Assembly: GCA_020629715.1 (NCBI GenBank)
Contig: JAHDCU010000003.1
Location: 62,001 to 126,000, forward strand
DNA: 64,000 nt
Reading direction: 5' to 3'
Origin: Saprospiraceae bacterium
GTDB lineage: Bacteria; Bacteroidota; Bacteroidia; Chitinophagales; Saprospiraceae
Shown: positions 54,337 to 63,578 of the stretch, one piece after another
Numbering within the stretch: the stretch's first letter is position 1
How the letters are laid out: each line of letters starts with the position of its first letter
Made by a program: the position numbers and the translations under genes
The notes under the pieces: model-generated
Told to the model about the DNA's origin: nothing
Databases searched by the model: none
The model's input: the letters and a program-made list of their open reading frames with translations, nothing else

Positions 54337-56355
54337 ATGGCATTTGTAAACAGTTGGTTTTTTTGGGCTTTATTGGCACTCGCTATTCCGATTATTATAC
54401 ATCTCTTCAATTTTAGGAGATATAAGAAAGTCTACTTTACTAATGTCAAATTTCTAAAGGAAATCAAAGAAGAGCAAAATGCTCGTCGTAAGCTTCGCAA
54501 TCTTCTAGTGTTACTTTCTCGTTTATTGGCGCTAGCCTTTTTGATTGCAGGATTTGCTCAGCCATTTCTAGATCAAGGGAAAGAGATCGATCTGTCTGCA
54601 AAAAATGTAGGGATATTTATAGATAACTCTTTCAGTATGAATGCTGTAGATGAGGATATTCCTCTCCTAGATGTAGCCAAGGAGCAAGCCAGAGTGATCG
54701 TACAAAATCATGATGATCAGGATCTTTTTCATCTATTGACCCATGATTTTCTGGGTAGACATCAGCGTTTACTGAGTAAGGAAGATATGCTCTCGGAGAT
54801 TGATGAAATCAAGACAACTCCTAAGGTCTCTCAATTATCTACCGCTATCAGTAGAAATAAACAAATCAATAGTATCAATGACCGATCTGGTAAATTGTAT
54901 ATCCTAAGTGATTTTCAAGAATCAATCAACGACCTTGCAAGCTATCGTGATACATCACTTGACATCCAACTGCTACCACTACAAGCTGTTGCCGAAAAGA
55001 ATATCAGCATCGATACCGCTTACTTTTTAGCTAAAGTACCGATGCTCAATGTAGCCAATAAGCTGATCGTAAAGCTGACGAACTACTCTACCGAAGATGT
55101 AGAAAATGTAAGCCTTAGTATCACTCAAGACGGGCAGACTAAGCCATCGGGGAAGTTTGATATGACCGCAGCTAGTCAATATACAGACACTATCAGTGTG
55201 ACTATCCAAACTCCAGGTATCCAAAACCTCGAGCTCAAGGTGACCGATTACCCTATCAGTTTTGATGATCGGTATTTTATGAGCTTTGATGTGGATGATA
55301 AAATTGAAGTGCTTGTAGTACATGATAGCAATACAGACCGCTATCTAAAAGCTGCAATCAATGGATTGGATTACCACGAACTTACCGCAAGTTCTACACG
55401 AAATATAGATTATAACAGCTTTGATAATTATGACTTGATCATTCTTCAAGATATCAAAAAATATAGCTCTGGTCTGATACAAAGTATCGATCAATATGTC
55501 AACAAGGGAGGCAATATCCTACATTTCTTACCAGAAGGTATGGATATCGTAAGCTGCAACCAACTGTTCCAAACCATGAAGATGGATCAAGTAAAATCAT
55601 TTTCCTCGGATCCTAAAGGGGTATCTTATATCAATGAAGAGGATTTTACCTTTAACGAAGTATTTCTAAGGTCTGGAGGTAATAGGAAATTGCCTAAGGT
55701 CAGTAGTTCTTATATCATGACACAATACCAGAGCAATGCATCTCAGCCCATCATGAAGCACCGAGATGGTAGTGCTTTTATGTCCAAATATAATGCTGGA
55801 GAGGGGCAATACTACCTTTGTACTAGCCCTATCGATAAAGATAAAAATGACCTCGTTGCCAATGCTGAAGTTTTCATACCACTGATATACAAACTAAGTA
55901 TTTCGACTCAAAGTGCCAATGCATTAGCCTATTTTATAGGTCAAAACGACTTTATCAAAATTAAGGGTTCAGAAACTCCAGGAGATCAAAATTATGTCGT
56001 CAAAGGTAATCAAGAATTCATCCCTGCAGTTAGAAATATCGACAATAGAACGGTGCTCAACTTCAATGAACAAGTGACGGAATCTGGATTCTACGATATA
56101 TACTTAGGAGAAGAGAAATTACAGTCTGTTGCTTATAACTATGATCGAAAAGAATCAAACATGAGCATGAGCAGTAATAGTGATTTGGAGTATAACAACC
56201 CGAGCATCTCTACACTACAAGCAGCCAATAATACTAAACTTGCTCAGCTGGTAAGTCAAAGAGACAAAGGACAGCAACTTTGGAAATGGTGCCTTATTTT
56301 GGCATTAGTCTTCCTAGGTATAGAAACCTTATTATTAAGATTCTGGAAAAGTTGA
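54337..56355 (+). CDS. BatA-domain / vWA-domain membrane protein
   Basis: The 672-residue protein starts with the double-transmembrane BatA N-domain (WFFWALLALAIPIIIHLFNF, about residues 7-26; a second helix at about 62-80). A vWA-like domain follows with a MIDAS-type DNSFSM (about residues 95-100, DxSxS). A large periplasmic part of Ig- and Rossmann-like units (e.g. NVSLSITQDGQ, then a VLVVHDSNTDRYL region) leads to a final transmembrane helix (WKWCLILALVFLGIETLLL). Such proteins are common in Bacteroidota beside dihydroorotase; function is unknown, and some relatives belong to aerotolerance operons. Stop and next start are 4 bp apart. Confidence 0.85.
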   Translation: MAFVNSWFFWALLALAIPIIIHLFNFRRYKKVYFTNVKFLKEIKEEQNARRKLRNLLVLLSRLLALAFLIAGFAQPFLDQGKEIDLSAKNVGIFIDNSFSMNAVDEDIPLLDVAKEQARVIVQNHDDQDLFHLLTHDFLGRHQRLLSKEDMLSEIDEIKTTPKVSQLSTAISRNKQINSINDRSGKLYILSDFQESINDLASYRDTSLDIQLLPLQAVAEKNISIDTAYFLAKVPMLNVANKLIVKLTNYSTEDVENVSLSITQDGQTKPSGKFDMTAASQYTDTISVTIQTPGIQNLELKVTDYPISFDDRYFMSFDVDDKIEVLVVHDSNTDRYLKAAINGLDYHELTASSTRNIDYNSFDNYDLIILQDIKKYSSGLIQSIDQYVNKGGNILHFLPEGMDIVSCNQLFQTMKMDQVKSFSSDPKGVSYINEEDFTFNEVFLRSGGNRKLPKVSSSYIMTQYQSNASQPIMKHRDGSAFMSKYNAGEGQYYLCTSPIDKDKNDLVANAEVFIPLIYKLSISTQSANALAYFIGQNDFIKIKGSETPGDQNYVVKGNQEFIPAVRNIDNRTVLNFNEQVTESGFYDIYLGEEKLQSVAYNYDRKESNMSMSSNSDLEYNNPSISTLQAANNTKLAQLVSQRDKGQQLWKWCLILALVFLGIETLLLRFWKS

Positions 56356-56359
56356 TCTC

Positions 56360-57616
56360 ATGAAAGTACTGATCAAAAATGCTAAAGTCTTACAACAATC
56401 ATCCTCTTATCACGGTGATCGCCTAGATATCATGGTTGAAAACGGTAAAATTAACGCGATAGATAGCGCTATATCCAAAAGCGCTGATCATATCATTCAA
56501 AGTGAAGATACTCATATATCATTGGGTTGGGTCGATATAGGCTGCCACAGTGGCCAACCGGGTAATGAACAACGAGAAACTCTAAAAAGCCTATCTGAAG
56601 CTGGGGCTAAAGGAGGATATACTCATTTATTCATATCACCAGATACTCAACCTGTCCTCGATAATCGTATGCAGGTAGAATATCTTCAGCGATTTCAGTC
56701 TGATGCCGCAGTTCAACTACATACTTTAGGTGCTCTGAGTCATGGATTACTTGGTAAGGATCTATCTGAAATGTTGGATATGGCAGAAGCGGGTTGTAAA
56801 GTATTTACAGATACAAATCGATCAGAGCAACATACAAATTTACTACAGCGAGGACTAGAATATGCTAAAAGCAATGACCTCTGTATACTTCAATCACCCT
56901 TTGATCCTAGCTTAGCGATCGATGGACATATGCATGAAGGTAAGCAATCAACTATGCTTGGGCTACCCGGCATACCGAGTATATCAGAGCATCAAGCACT
57001 GAGTAAACTCATAGATCTACAGAAATATACCGAAAGTAAACTCATAGCTCATCTAATCTCTTGCAAGGAGTCAGTCGCATTGATCAAAAAAGCAAAATCT
57101 AACAGTAATAAAATCTCATGTACCCTTGCCTATCAAAATTTGGTACATACAGATAAGGCTTTGTATTTTTTTGATAGTAATTTCAAAGTATTTCCACCAT
57201 TGAGATCAGACGAAGATCGAGAAGAGCTCAAAAATGCTCTACTAGACGGCACTATAGATATTTTATGTTCTAATCATACTCCGCTAGAAGAAGAAAAGAA
57301 AAAACTTGAATTTCCATATGCAGATTTTGGTATGACAAGCTTGGAAGTATGCTTTAGCAAAACGCTTGAAACTTTAGGGAAGGAAAATCTAGATATTATC
57401 ATCAAAGCTATCAGCAATCGTCCGAGACAACTAATGGGCATCTCGGAAGCTAAAATTGAAATAGGAGCAAGAGCTGATCTTACTATATTTGATCCATCCC
57501 AGAGATGGACTTATCTAAAAAGTAAATCGCTATCCAAGAATAATCCTTATTTTGGTCAAGAACTTAATGGTAGCGTAATAGCTACCATTCTAGAAAATCA
57601 AATCAATATCAACTAA
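56360..57616 (+). CDS. Dihydroorotase-like amidohydrolase lacking metal ligands
   Basis: The 418-residue protein is of dihydroorotase (PyrC, type I) length and fold, with LGWVDIGCHSGQPGNEQ where true enzymes have DxHxHxREPG. The first His and the Arg are thus lost. The tpHH metal/substrate site is replaced (CTLAYQNLVHTD), and the SDHAPH catalytic region reads CSNHTPLEEE, changing the catalytic Asp to Asn. KVFPPLRSDEDREEL and the PDTQPVLDN region are kept. It is therefore probably not a working dihydroorotase, like the PyrC-like partners of some multi-subunit systems. It is cotranscribed with the BatA-domain gene. Confidence 0.85.
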   Translation: MKVLIKNAKVLQQSSSYHGDRLDIMVENGKINAIDSAISKSADHIIQSEDTHISLGWVDIGCHSGQPGNEQRETLKSLSEAGAKGGYTHLFISPDTQPVLDNRMQVEYLQRFQSDAAVQLHTLGALSHGLLGKDLSEMLDMAEAGCKVFTDTNRSEQHTNLLQRGLEYAKSNDLCILQSPFDPSLAIDGHMHEGKQSTMLGLPGIPSISEHQALSKLIDLQKYTESKLIAHLISCKESVALIKKAKSNSNKISCTLAYQNLVHTDKALYFFDSNFKVFPPLRSDEDREELKNALLDGTIDILCSNHTPLEEEKKKLEFPYADFGMTSLEVCFSKTLETLGKENLDIIIKAISNRPRQLMGISEAKIEIGARADLTIFDPSQRWTYLKSKSLSKNNPYFGQELNGSVIATILENQININ

Positions 57617-57629
57617 TCAAACTTAAGCC

Positions 57630-58154
57630 ATGGATCAAAACGTAAGTACTTTAAAAGCGGGCATTAGACACGGTGTATTTTTAGGCCTATTTTTCATTCT
57701 TATCAATTTTATAGGGTATCAACTTGGATTCCTCACTATCAATCCGGAGGAAATGGGATCATCCACCATATCATGGGGTATTGCTCAGTGGGTACTCAAT
57801 GCGATTGCATTTTTTGGTCTTGGATATATGGCAAATACCTATTATAAAAATGGAAATAGCGGTTTGCTTTCATTTGGAAATGCAGTAGCCATTGGAGCGT
57901 TTATGGGATTAATTGCTGGATTATTCTCTGCTGTTTGGGCATTGGTTTATTTCAATATCCTCGAGCCTAATATGTTTGGTGACATGATGGAAACAGCATT
58001 AGAAGATGCTGGAGCCGAAGAAGAAATACCTGATTGGGTAAAAGGAAATAGCCTAGCCACTGGTTTTACCGTTATATCCTCCATATTTGGAAATTTAATC
58101 GCAGGAGTAATTGTAGGTCTAATCTTAGGCGCAATCATGCAAAACGATAAATAA
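57630..58154 (+). CDS. DUF4199 membrane protein
   Basis: The 174-residue protein has four hydrophobic segments (about residues 12-35, 44-66, 78-105 and 140-168), matching DUF4199. Signatures are GIRHGVFLGLFFILINFIGY, GIAQWVLNAIAFFGLGYMAN split over the first two helices, and NPEEMGSSTIS. The short acidic stretch before the last helix (ALEDAGAEEEIPDWV) is common in the family. Function is unknown. It lies between the dihydroorotase-like and glycosyltransferase genes and belongs to the same operon. Confidence 0.85.
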   Translation: MDQNVSTLKAGIRHGVFLGLFFILINFIGYQLGFLTINPEEMGSSTISWGIAQWVLNAIAFFGLGYMANTYYKNGNSGLLSFGNAVAIGAFMGLIAGLFSAVWALVYFNILEPNMFGDMMETALEDAGAEEEIPDWVKGNSLATGFTVISSIFGNLIAGVIVGLILGAIMQNDK

Positions 58155-58158
58155 GCAT

Positions 58159-59109
58159 TTGAAAAATATTTCTGTTGTCATACCACTCTTCAACGAAGAA
58201 GAATCATTGGAAGAGCTGTTTCTGTGGATCAAAAAAGTCATGGATACCAATCAATACAGCTATGAAATCATCTTTGTTGATGACGGTAGTATTGATGACT
58301 CGTGGACTGTAATAGAGCGATTATCAAAACTGTACGATACGGTCAGAGCCATAAAATTTAGAAGAAACTACGGTAAATCCGCAGGTCTTAATGTAGGTTT
58401 TGCTGCAGCTGAAGGTGACGTAGTCATCACTATGGATGCCGATCTACAAGATAGCCCTGATGAAATACCAGAGTTGTATAGAATGATCAAAGTAGAAGGG
58501 TATGATCTAGTATCAGGATGGAAGAAAAAACGCTTTGATCCTATAACTAAAACAATACCTACTAAGTTTTATAATGCCGTCACTAGGCGTATGTCAGGAG
58601 TCCAACTGAATGACATGAACTGTGGTCTAAAAGCATATCGCAAAAATGTCATTAAGACCATAGAAGTATACGGTGAGATGCATCGATATATCCCTGTATT
58701 GGCTAAATGGGCAGGTTTTACCAAAATAGGTGAAAAAGTAGTACAGCATCAAGCACGTAAACATGGAGTTTCCAAGTTTGGGATGTCACGGTTTATCAAC
58801 GGTCCATTAGATCTTGCATCTATCATGTTTGTTGGTAAATTTGGGAAACGACCTATGCACTTTTTTGGGATGATCGGCACCATTATGTTTGTATTTGGTT
58901 TTGCCATTTTTGCTTGGATTGGCGGCTCCAAACTGTACCATATATTCATGGATATTCCTGCCAAAAACATCGCAACTCAATCTGGATTTTTCATAGCCTT
59001 GGTTGCCATGATTATAGGAGTGCAACTTTTCTTAGCTGGATTTTTAGCAGAGTTGATCACTCGCAATGCTACAGAACGCAATCACTATCTCATCGAAGAA
59101 GAGCTTTAG
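58159..59109 (+). CDS. Family 2 glycosyltransferase (DPM1/GtrB-like)
   Basis: The 316-residue enzyme transfers a sugar to a lipid or polymer acceptor, probably undecaprenyl- or glycolipid-linked. Motifs: VVIPLFNEEESLEELF (residues 6-21), IIFVDDGSIDDSW (about 38-50), FRRNYGKSAGLNVG, the DxD-type VITMDADLQDSPDEI (about 91-105) and an EMHRYIPVLAKW block. Two C-terminal transmembrane helices (about 234-258 and 272-297) are typical of GtrB/ArnC-type enzymes. The start is TTG at 58159; no ATG lies ahead of the motif. The next gene begins 7 bp after the stop. Confidence 0.9.
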   Translation: MKNISVVIPLFNEEESLEELFLWIKKVMDTNQYSYEIIFVDDGSIDDSWTVIERLSKLYDTVRAIKFRRNYGKSAGLNVGFAAAEGDVVITMDADLQDSPDEIPELYRMIKVEGYDLVSGWKKKRFDPITKTIPTKFYNAVTRRMSGVQLNDMNCGLKAYRKNVIKTIEVYGEMHRYIPVLAKWAGFTKIGEKVVQHQARKHGVSKFGMSRFINGPLDLASIMFVGKFGKRPMHFFGMIGTIMFVFGFAIFAWIGGSKLYHIFMDIPAKNIATQSGFFIALVAMIIGVQLFLAGFLAELITRNATERNHYLIEEEL

Positions 59110-59116
59110 TAGGCCT

Positions 59117-60223
59117 ATGAAGATTGCAATAGTTGGCCCAGCTCACCCCTATCGCGGAGGAATTGCCTCCTTCAATGAGTGTATGGCACTTGAGCTACAA
59201 GATGCAGGTCATGAGGTAGAGATCATTACCTTCACTATGCAATATCCTTCATTTCTGTTTCCAGGGAAAACGCAATATACCGATGCATCTCCACCATCTT
59301 CATTACAAATCAGCAGGAGAGTATCCACTATCAATCCCTTCTCTTGGTATAAGACGGGGAAATATCTAAAGAGACAGAAGTTTGATTTAATTGTACTTCG
59401 ATATTGGATGCCTTTTTTTGCACCTTGCCTTGCAGCCATAGCGAAATTCTCAGGTATAAAATCTGTACTATTTGCGGATAATATCATCCCTCATGAAAAA
59501 AGAGTTGGAGATGATCAATTAACAGAATTAATTTGTAAAAGCGTAGAGGGCTATGCCGTACTCTCTAAAGCCGTAGAGGAAGACCTTAACAATCTCGGGA
59601 TTATAAAACCTACTTTTTACAATCCTCATCCAATTTTCAATCAGTTTGGTGATAAAGTTGATAAACAAATAGCCATTCAAAAGCTTGGACTTGATAAGGA
59701 TAAGCGTTATCTACTTTTTTTTGGCTTTATAAGAGAGTACAAGGGTCTTGATCTTTTGCTTGATGCAATGAAGGACTTAGATAGTAATATCCATTTAATT
59801 GTAGCAGGGGAGTTCTACGGCAATGAAGAGCAGTATCGAAAACAAATGCAAGAAAGTCAACTCGAAAATCGATGTCATTTCTTCGATCAATATATACCCG
59901 ACGAGCAGGTCAAGTACTATTTTTCGGCAAGTGAAGCTTTAGTGCTGCCTTATAAGTCAGCCACTCAGAGCGGTGTAACTCAGATCGGATATCATTTTGA
60001 AATACCTATGATCATTACCAATGTTGGTGGACTATCTGAGTATATAGATCATGGTAGGCAAGGTCTAGTAACCGAGACTAATGCCTCCGCTATACAATCG
60101 GGAATACAGAAATTTTTATCCAGCGACCCCTCGACATTTATTGAAGCTGTACAAGCTAGAAAAGAGGAATTTACCTGGACTAGATTTACTTCTAAGTTTT
60201 CATCCTTTCTAGCAAACATCTAG
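59117..60223 (+). CDS. Family 4 glycosyltransferase
   Basis: The 368-residue protein has the GT-B layout of family 4. It has an N-terminal acceptor domain (IAIVGPAHPYRGGIASFNEC, residues 3-22) and a C-terminal nucleotide-sugar domain. The latter includes KRYLLFFGFIREYKGLDLLL (about 194-213), DEQVKYYFSASEALVLPYKS and the TQSGVTQIGYHFEIP region where the E-x7-E-type motif is expected. The sugar and acceptor are unknown. It is the last gene of the BatA-to-GT4 operon. ATG 59117 is chosen; an upstream in-frame start at 59066 overlaps the GT2 gene by 44 bp. It converges on the patatin gene. Confidence 0.88.
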   Translation: MKIAIVGPAHPYRGGIASFNECMALELQDAGHEVEIITFTMQYPSFLFPGKTQYTDASPPSSLQISRRVSTINPFSWYKTGKYLKRQKFDLIVLRYWMPFFAPCLAAIAKFSGIKSVLFADNIIPHEKRVGDDQLTELICKSVEGYAVLSKAVEEDLNNLGIIKPTFYNPHPIFNQFGDKVDKQIAIQKLGLDKDKRYLLFFGFIREYKGLDLLLDAMKDLDSNIHLIVAGEFYGNEEQYRKQMQESQLENRCHFFDQYIPDEQVKYYFSASEALVLPYKSATQSGVTQIGYHFEIPMIITNVGGLSEYIDHGRQGLVTETNASAIQSGIQKFLSSDPSTFIEAVQARKEEFTWTRFTSKFSSFLANI

Positions 60224-60228
60224 CTGTG

Positions 60229-62481
60229 CTACTTAATAAATCGATACCCCACTCCAACATTAGCCACAGCTCCATTTCGTCTAGAGTTACGTCCGATATT
60301 TAGGCTTATCGGCCCTAAGGGTGAATCATAAGATAAACTTACTCCTCCTCCGAAGCTATATATGAAATTGGAGGAACCATATACATTATGTAGCAGATCT
60401 TCACCAAAAAGAAAATAGATATCTGGCTCAACATATAAGTTCGGCAACAATTTAACTCGAGTATTACAACCGATATATAACAAGCTCGCATAGATCAGTT
60501 CTGATTCGTCCAAACCTGATAATCCAAAACTATCGTCTTTCGACTCCTGTGGTCCACCTAATCTGAATTGATTATAAAACGCATTTTGAAAAGTCTCATC
60601 CGGTCTCCACCAATAAGTATTTCGATACATGATTCCAAATTTGCTACACCAACTGTCAGAGTGAGACAAATAATACTTACCACTAATTATATACGATCTA
60701 AAACTCTTGTCTTCATTGAAATCAAAGATGGGGATAAACTCAACTCTCTCGACTTTATCAATGCTTTGACCAAATTGATAATTATATGAAAAAGAGAGAT
60801 CAAATCCTTTGGTTGCAAAATAATGATGATCTGTATTGTTAAATTGCCATTTAAAGTAGAGCTCATTGCGAAGACTCCTATATCGGACTACATCAAACTC
60901 TTTTAAAACCTCTGGAGTAATATTATCATACCGATATCGATATCCTGAACTTACTAACATTGAGTTACTAAATTCATAATTCAATTGTCCCCCAATATAT
61001 CTTTCGTCACGCTGATATACGCGTTCTACCTTACCTTCTATCATAAAAGGCTGTAGATACTGCTCTGCCTTGGCATGAATAGAAAAAACTAAATTGGATA
61101 GCGGACTTGATCTCAGAAAATAATCAGCACTAAGCCCTGAATACTCTGATAATCTGGATTGTATATGTAAAACAGAAGGTTGTAATAATAAATTTCTGAA
61201 CTGGGCAGTTACAATAAATGACGTGTTGTAATTATTGAATCTATTTATACTCAGTCCAACTCCCCAGTTTTTAGCAGATTCCGAATCAATGTTTAATGAT
61301 AGTTTCTGGGAATCATCACTAGTGAGCTCGTAATCAATTTTTGTAAAGTTCTTTGTACCAAATAAGCGGTTTACTCGATAATCTAATTCATCAAAAGAAA
61401 TATCAGAGTCATTTTCTAAGCTTAGACTTTTCCGCACAATCGCTTTCAAGGAGGGTTCCTCTGACTTGATATTTACTTTATCCAACTCAATCTCATCTTT
61501 TATAATCAGCTTTTCATTTTTAAATTTTATGGACTCAAAAGAAGAGAGATATTCTGCCAAGTTCAATAAGGACTCCTCATTTTCGAGCGCTGCATCGTAT
61601 CCACCATCTATAATATCTTCATACCTGTCAAATTCAAATCTATCCAAGTCTTCAATGACTGCATCTATGTATATATCCGTTAACTCTTTCTGTTTTTTTA
61701 AATCTATAAAACTTGAAATAATAGTCGCTTGCCCCATGATGCCAAACCAAGACTTTAGTTTTTCTTTTGGCTTAACTCGAGATCCAGTAAAAACTCCAAT
61801 GAGAATATCTGCTCCCATATCTTTGCACTCTATTACTGGAAAGTTCCTAATTAGCCCTCCATCGACATAGAGTCTATCGTCTATTTCTTTGGGAGCGAAC
61901 ACCGACGGTATGGCCATACTTGCACGAATAGCATCGTGAATCTTACCGTCTTCAAACACTTTTATATCTCCATCTTCGATATCTATGGCAACACATCTGA
62001 AAGGTCTATATAAATTATCAAAATGGTCAATATGATGAGCTGAGCTAAACATTCTAGATAGACATAGATCTAGCTTCTGACTGGATAGTATCGACTTGGG
62101 CAATTGAAGTTTTTTATCTTCCCATACAAAATTTAAAGGCAGCTTTTGATGATACTCCTTCTCTATAGCAGATACCTCATCAAGTGGTATCTTATTACCT
62201 ATTATATGATCCCAATCTTGGGATTTGACCACATCATACATTTCATCGGCACTTAAGCCCATCGCATAAAGTCCCCCAATAATACTGCCCATACTAGTAC
62301 CTGTAACATAGTCGACTTCGATGCCAATTTCCTCTAAGTACTTTATAACTCCAATATGTGCTAGGCCATGTGCTGCGCCACCTGATAATACTAGTCCTAC
62401 TTTTGGCCGTTTTGGAAGTTCCTGAGCAGTTAACTGAGTAAACTGGATAAATACAAAGAAGAGAAGAAAACGTATAGTCAT
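60229..62481 (-). CDS. Patatin-like phospholipase with BamA-like C-terminal barrel
   Basis: The 750-residue protein has a signal peptide (MTIRFLLFFVFIQFTQLTA). A patatin lipase domain follows, with VGLVLSGGAAHGLAHIGVIK (about residues 28-47), the GTSMGS nucleophile elbow with catalytic Ser (about 60-65), and the catalytic Asp in DGGLIRNFP (about 207-215). One POTRA-like region (about 340-395) precedes a C-terminal 16-strand barrel of the BamA/TamA kind. The barrel carries repeats such as YEFSNSMLVSSGYRYRYD and a final GVGYRFIK strand. The architecture resembles PlpD and type Vd autotransporters, though the lipase may instead stay periplasmic. Confidence 0.9.
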   Translation of the reverse strand: MTIRFLLFFVFIQFTQLTAQELPKRPKVGLVLSGGAAHGLAHIGVIKYLEEIGIEVDYVTGTSMGSIIGGLYAMGLSADEMYDVVKSQDWDHIIGNKIPLDEVSAIEKEYHQKLPLNFVWEDKKLQLPKSILSSQKLDLCLSRMFSSAHHIDHFDNLYRPFRCVAIDIEDGDIKVFEDGKIHDAIRASMAIPSVFAPKEIDDRLYVDGGLIRNFPVIECKDMGADILIGVFTGSRVKPKEKLKSWFGIMGQATIISSFIDLKKQKELTDIYIDAVIEDLDRFEFDRYEDIIDGGYDAALENEESLLNLAEYLSSFESIKFKNEKLIIKDEIELDKVNIKSEEPSLKAIVRKSLSLENDSDISFDELDYRVNRLFGTKNFTKIDYELTSDDSQKLSLNIDSESAKNWGVGLSINRFNNYNTSFIVTAQFRNLLLQPSVLHIQSRLSEYSGLSADYFLRSSPLSNLVFSIHAKAEQYLQPFMIEGKVERVYQRDERYIGGQLNYEFSNSMLVSSGYRYRYDNITPEVLKEFDVVRYRSLRNELYFKWQFNNTDHHYFATKGFDLSFSYNYQFGQSIDKVERVEFIPIFDFNEDKSFRSYIISGKYYLSHSDSWCSKFGIMYRNTYWWRPDETFQNAFYNQFRLGGPQESKDDSFGLSGLDESELIYASLLYIGCNTRVKLLPNLYVEPDIYFLFGEDLLHNVYGSSNFIYSFGGGVSLSYDSPLGPISLNIGRNSRRNGAVANVGVGYRFIK

Positions 62482-62557
62482 ATTGCTAATTTACTGAAGA
62501 CTTAAGCTGAAGCTAGTATATTGGCATTTATCTTTAAAGACTAAAATCTAATTTCCC

Positions 62558-62971
62558 ATGAATCCATTCCATTATGCATTTAAGGTGAAGGATATTGATA
62601 GTACCAGAGCATTTTACATCGACATATTACAATGTGAAGAAGGAAGATCTACTGAACATTGGATAGATTTTAATTTTTTTGGCCACCAGCTATCCGCACA
62701 TATAAGTGAATCTCTACCCGAGCTAGATTATTGTGGACTTGTAGATGATGTAAAAGTACCTATCCCTCATTTTGGGTGCTTACTTTCAGTAGAGCAGTTT
62801 AAGCAAATTCAGACTTTATTGGAGAAAGCTAAAATATCTTTTATCATAAAGCCACAACTTCGGTATCAAAATCAAACAGGTGAACAGTGGACCATGTTCG
62901 TTCTAGACTATAGCAATAATCCTATTGAGTTTAAGGCGTATACCAATCCAAAAGAAGTGTTTTCAGAATAA
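62558..62971 (+). CDS. VOC-family (glyoxalase/bleomycin-resistance-like) protein
   Basis: The 137-residue protein has the vicinal-oxygen-chelate fold. It starts HYAFKVKDIDSTRAFYIDIL (residues 5-24), then WIDFNFFGHQLSAHI. The second half has VPIPHFGCLLSVEQFKQI and MFVLDYSNNPIEFKAY, with His and Glu at the usual metal positions. The subgroup cannot be told. ATG at 62558 begins right at the domain. It is divergent from the patatin gene with a 76-bp spacer and is followed after 37 bp by gmhA, possibly in one unit. Confidence 0.85.
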   Translation: MNPFHYAFKVKDIDSTRAFYIDILQCEEGRSTEHWIDFNFFGHQLSAHISESLPELDYCGLVDDVKVPIPHFGCLLSVEQFKQIQTLLEKAKISFIIKPQLRYQNQTGEQWTMFVLDYSNNPIEFKAYTNPKEVFSE

Positions 62972-63008
62972 AGTATTCCATTATTATTCACTTCTCTATC
63001 TTTACCGC

Positions 63009-63578
63009 ATGATCGAAAGAATCATCAAACAACATTTAGAATGTATTGAGGCATTGGCAAAAGCTCCTGAGGTACTCTCGAATATTCAAAAAGCCGCAGA
63101 GCTCATGACCCGTTGCCTAAAAGATGATGGCAAGATTCTTCTCTGTGGTAATGGTGGCTCCGCATCAGATGCACAGCACATTGCAGCAGAGCTTTCAGGC
63201 AGATTTCTAAAAGATCGCAAAGCATTATTTGCAGAAGCGCTCACAGCGAATACATCTTATCTTACCGCCGTTGCGAATGATTATAGCTATGATCATATCT
63301 ATGCCAGAGCACTAGAGGCCAAAGGTCGAGATAGTGATGTATTGATTGCAATCTCAACAAGTGGTAACTCTCCTAATGTTGTTAATGCTTGTGAGTATGC
63401 AAAGAACCATGGTATCAATGTCATCGGATTTTCAGGAATCCAAAAGGGTATTATGAATGACTTCGCAGATATCATGATCCAAGTCCCAAGTGACCATACT
63501 CCACGTATCCAAGAAGCTCACATTTTGATTGGTCATATTCTCTGTGAATATGTAGAACAGGCACTATTCCCAGAATAA
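63009..63578 (+). CDS. gmhA: Sedoheptulose-7-phosphate isomerase GmhA
   Basis: GmhA converts sedoheptulose 7-phosphate to glycero-manno-heptose 7-phosphate, the first step of LPS/S-layer heptose synthesis. The 189-residue protein has a helical N-terminus and the SIS domain, including ILLCGNGGSASDAQHIAAEL (about residues 40-59), the SGRFLKDRKA loop and AISTSGNSPNVVNA. The final HILCEYVEQALF helix carries the family's conserved His/Glu region. ATG 63009 gives the normal length; an upstream start at 62925 overlaps the VOC gene. The stop overlaps the gmhB start by one base (TAATG). Confidence 0.92.
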   Translation: MIERIIKQHLECIEALAKAPEVLSNIQKAAELMTRCLKDDGKILLCGNGGSASDAQHIAAELSGRFLKDRKALFAEALTANTSYLTAVANDYSYDHIYARALEAKGRDSDVLIAISTSGNSPNVVNACEYAKNHGINVIGFSGIQKGIMNDFADIMIQVPSDHTPRIQEAHILIGHILCEYVEQALFPE

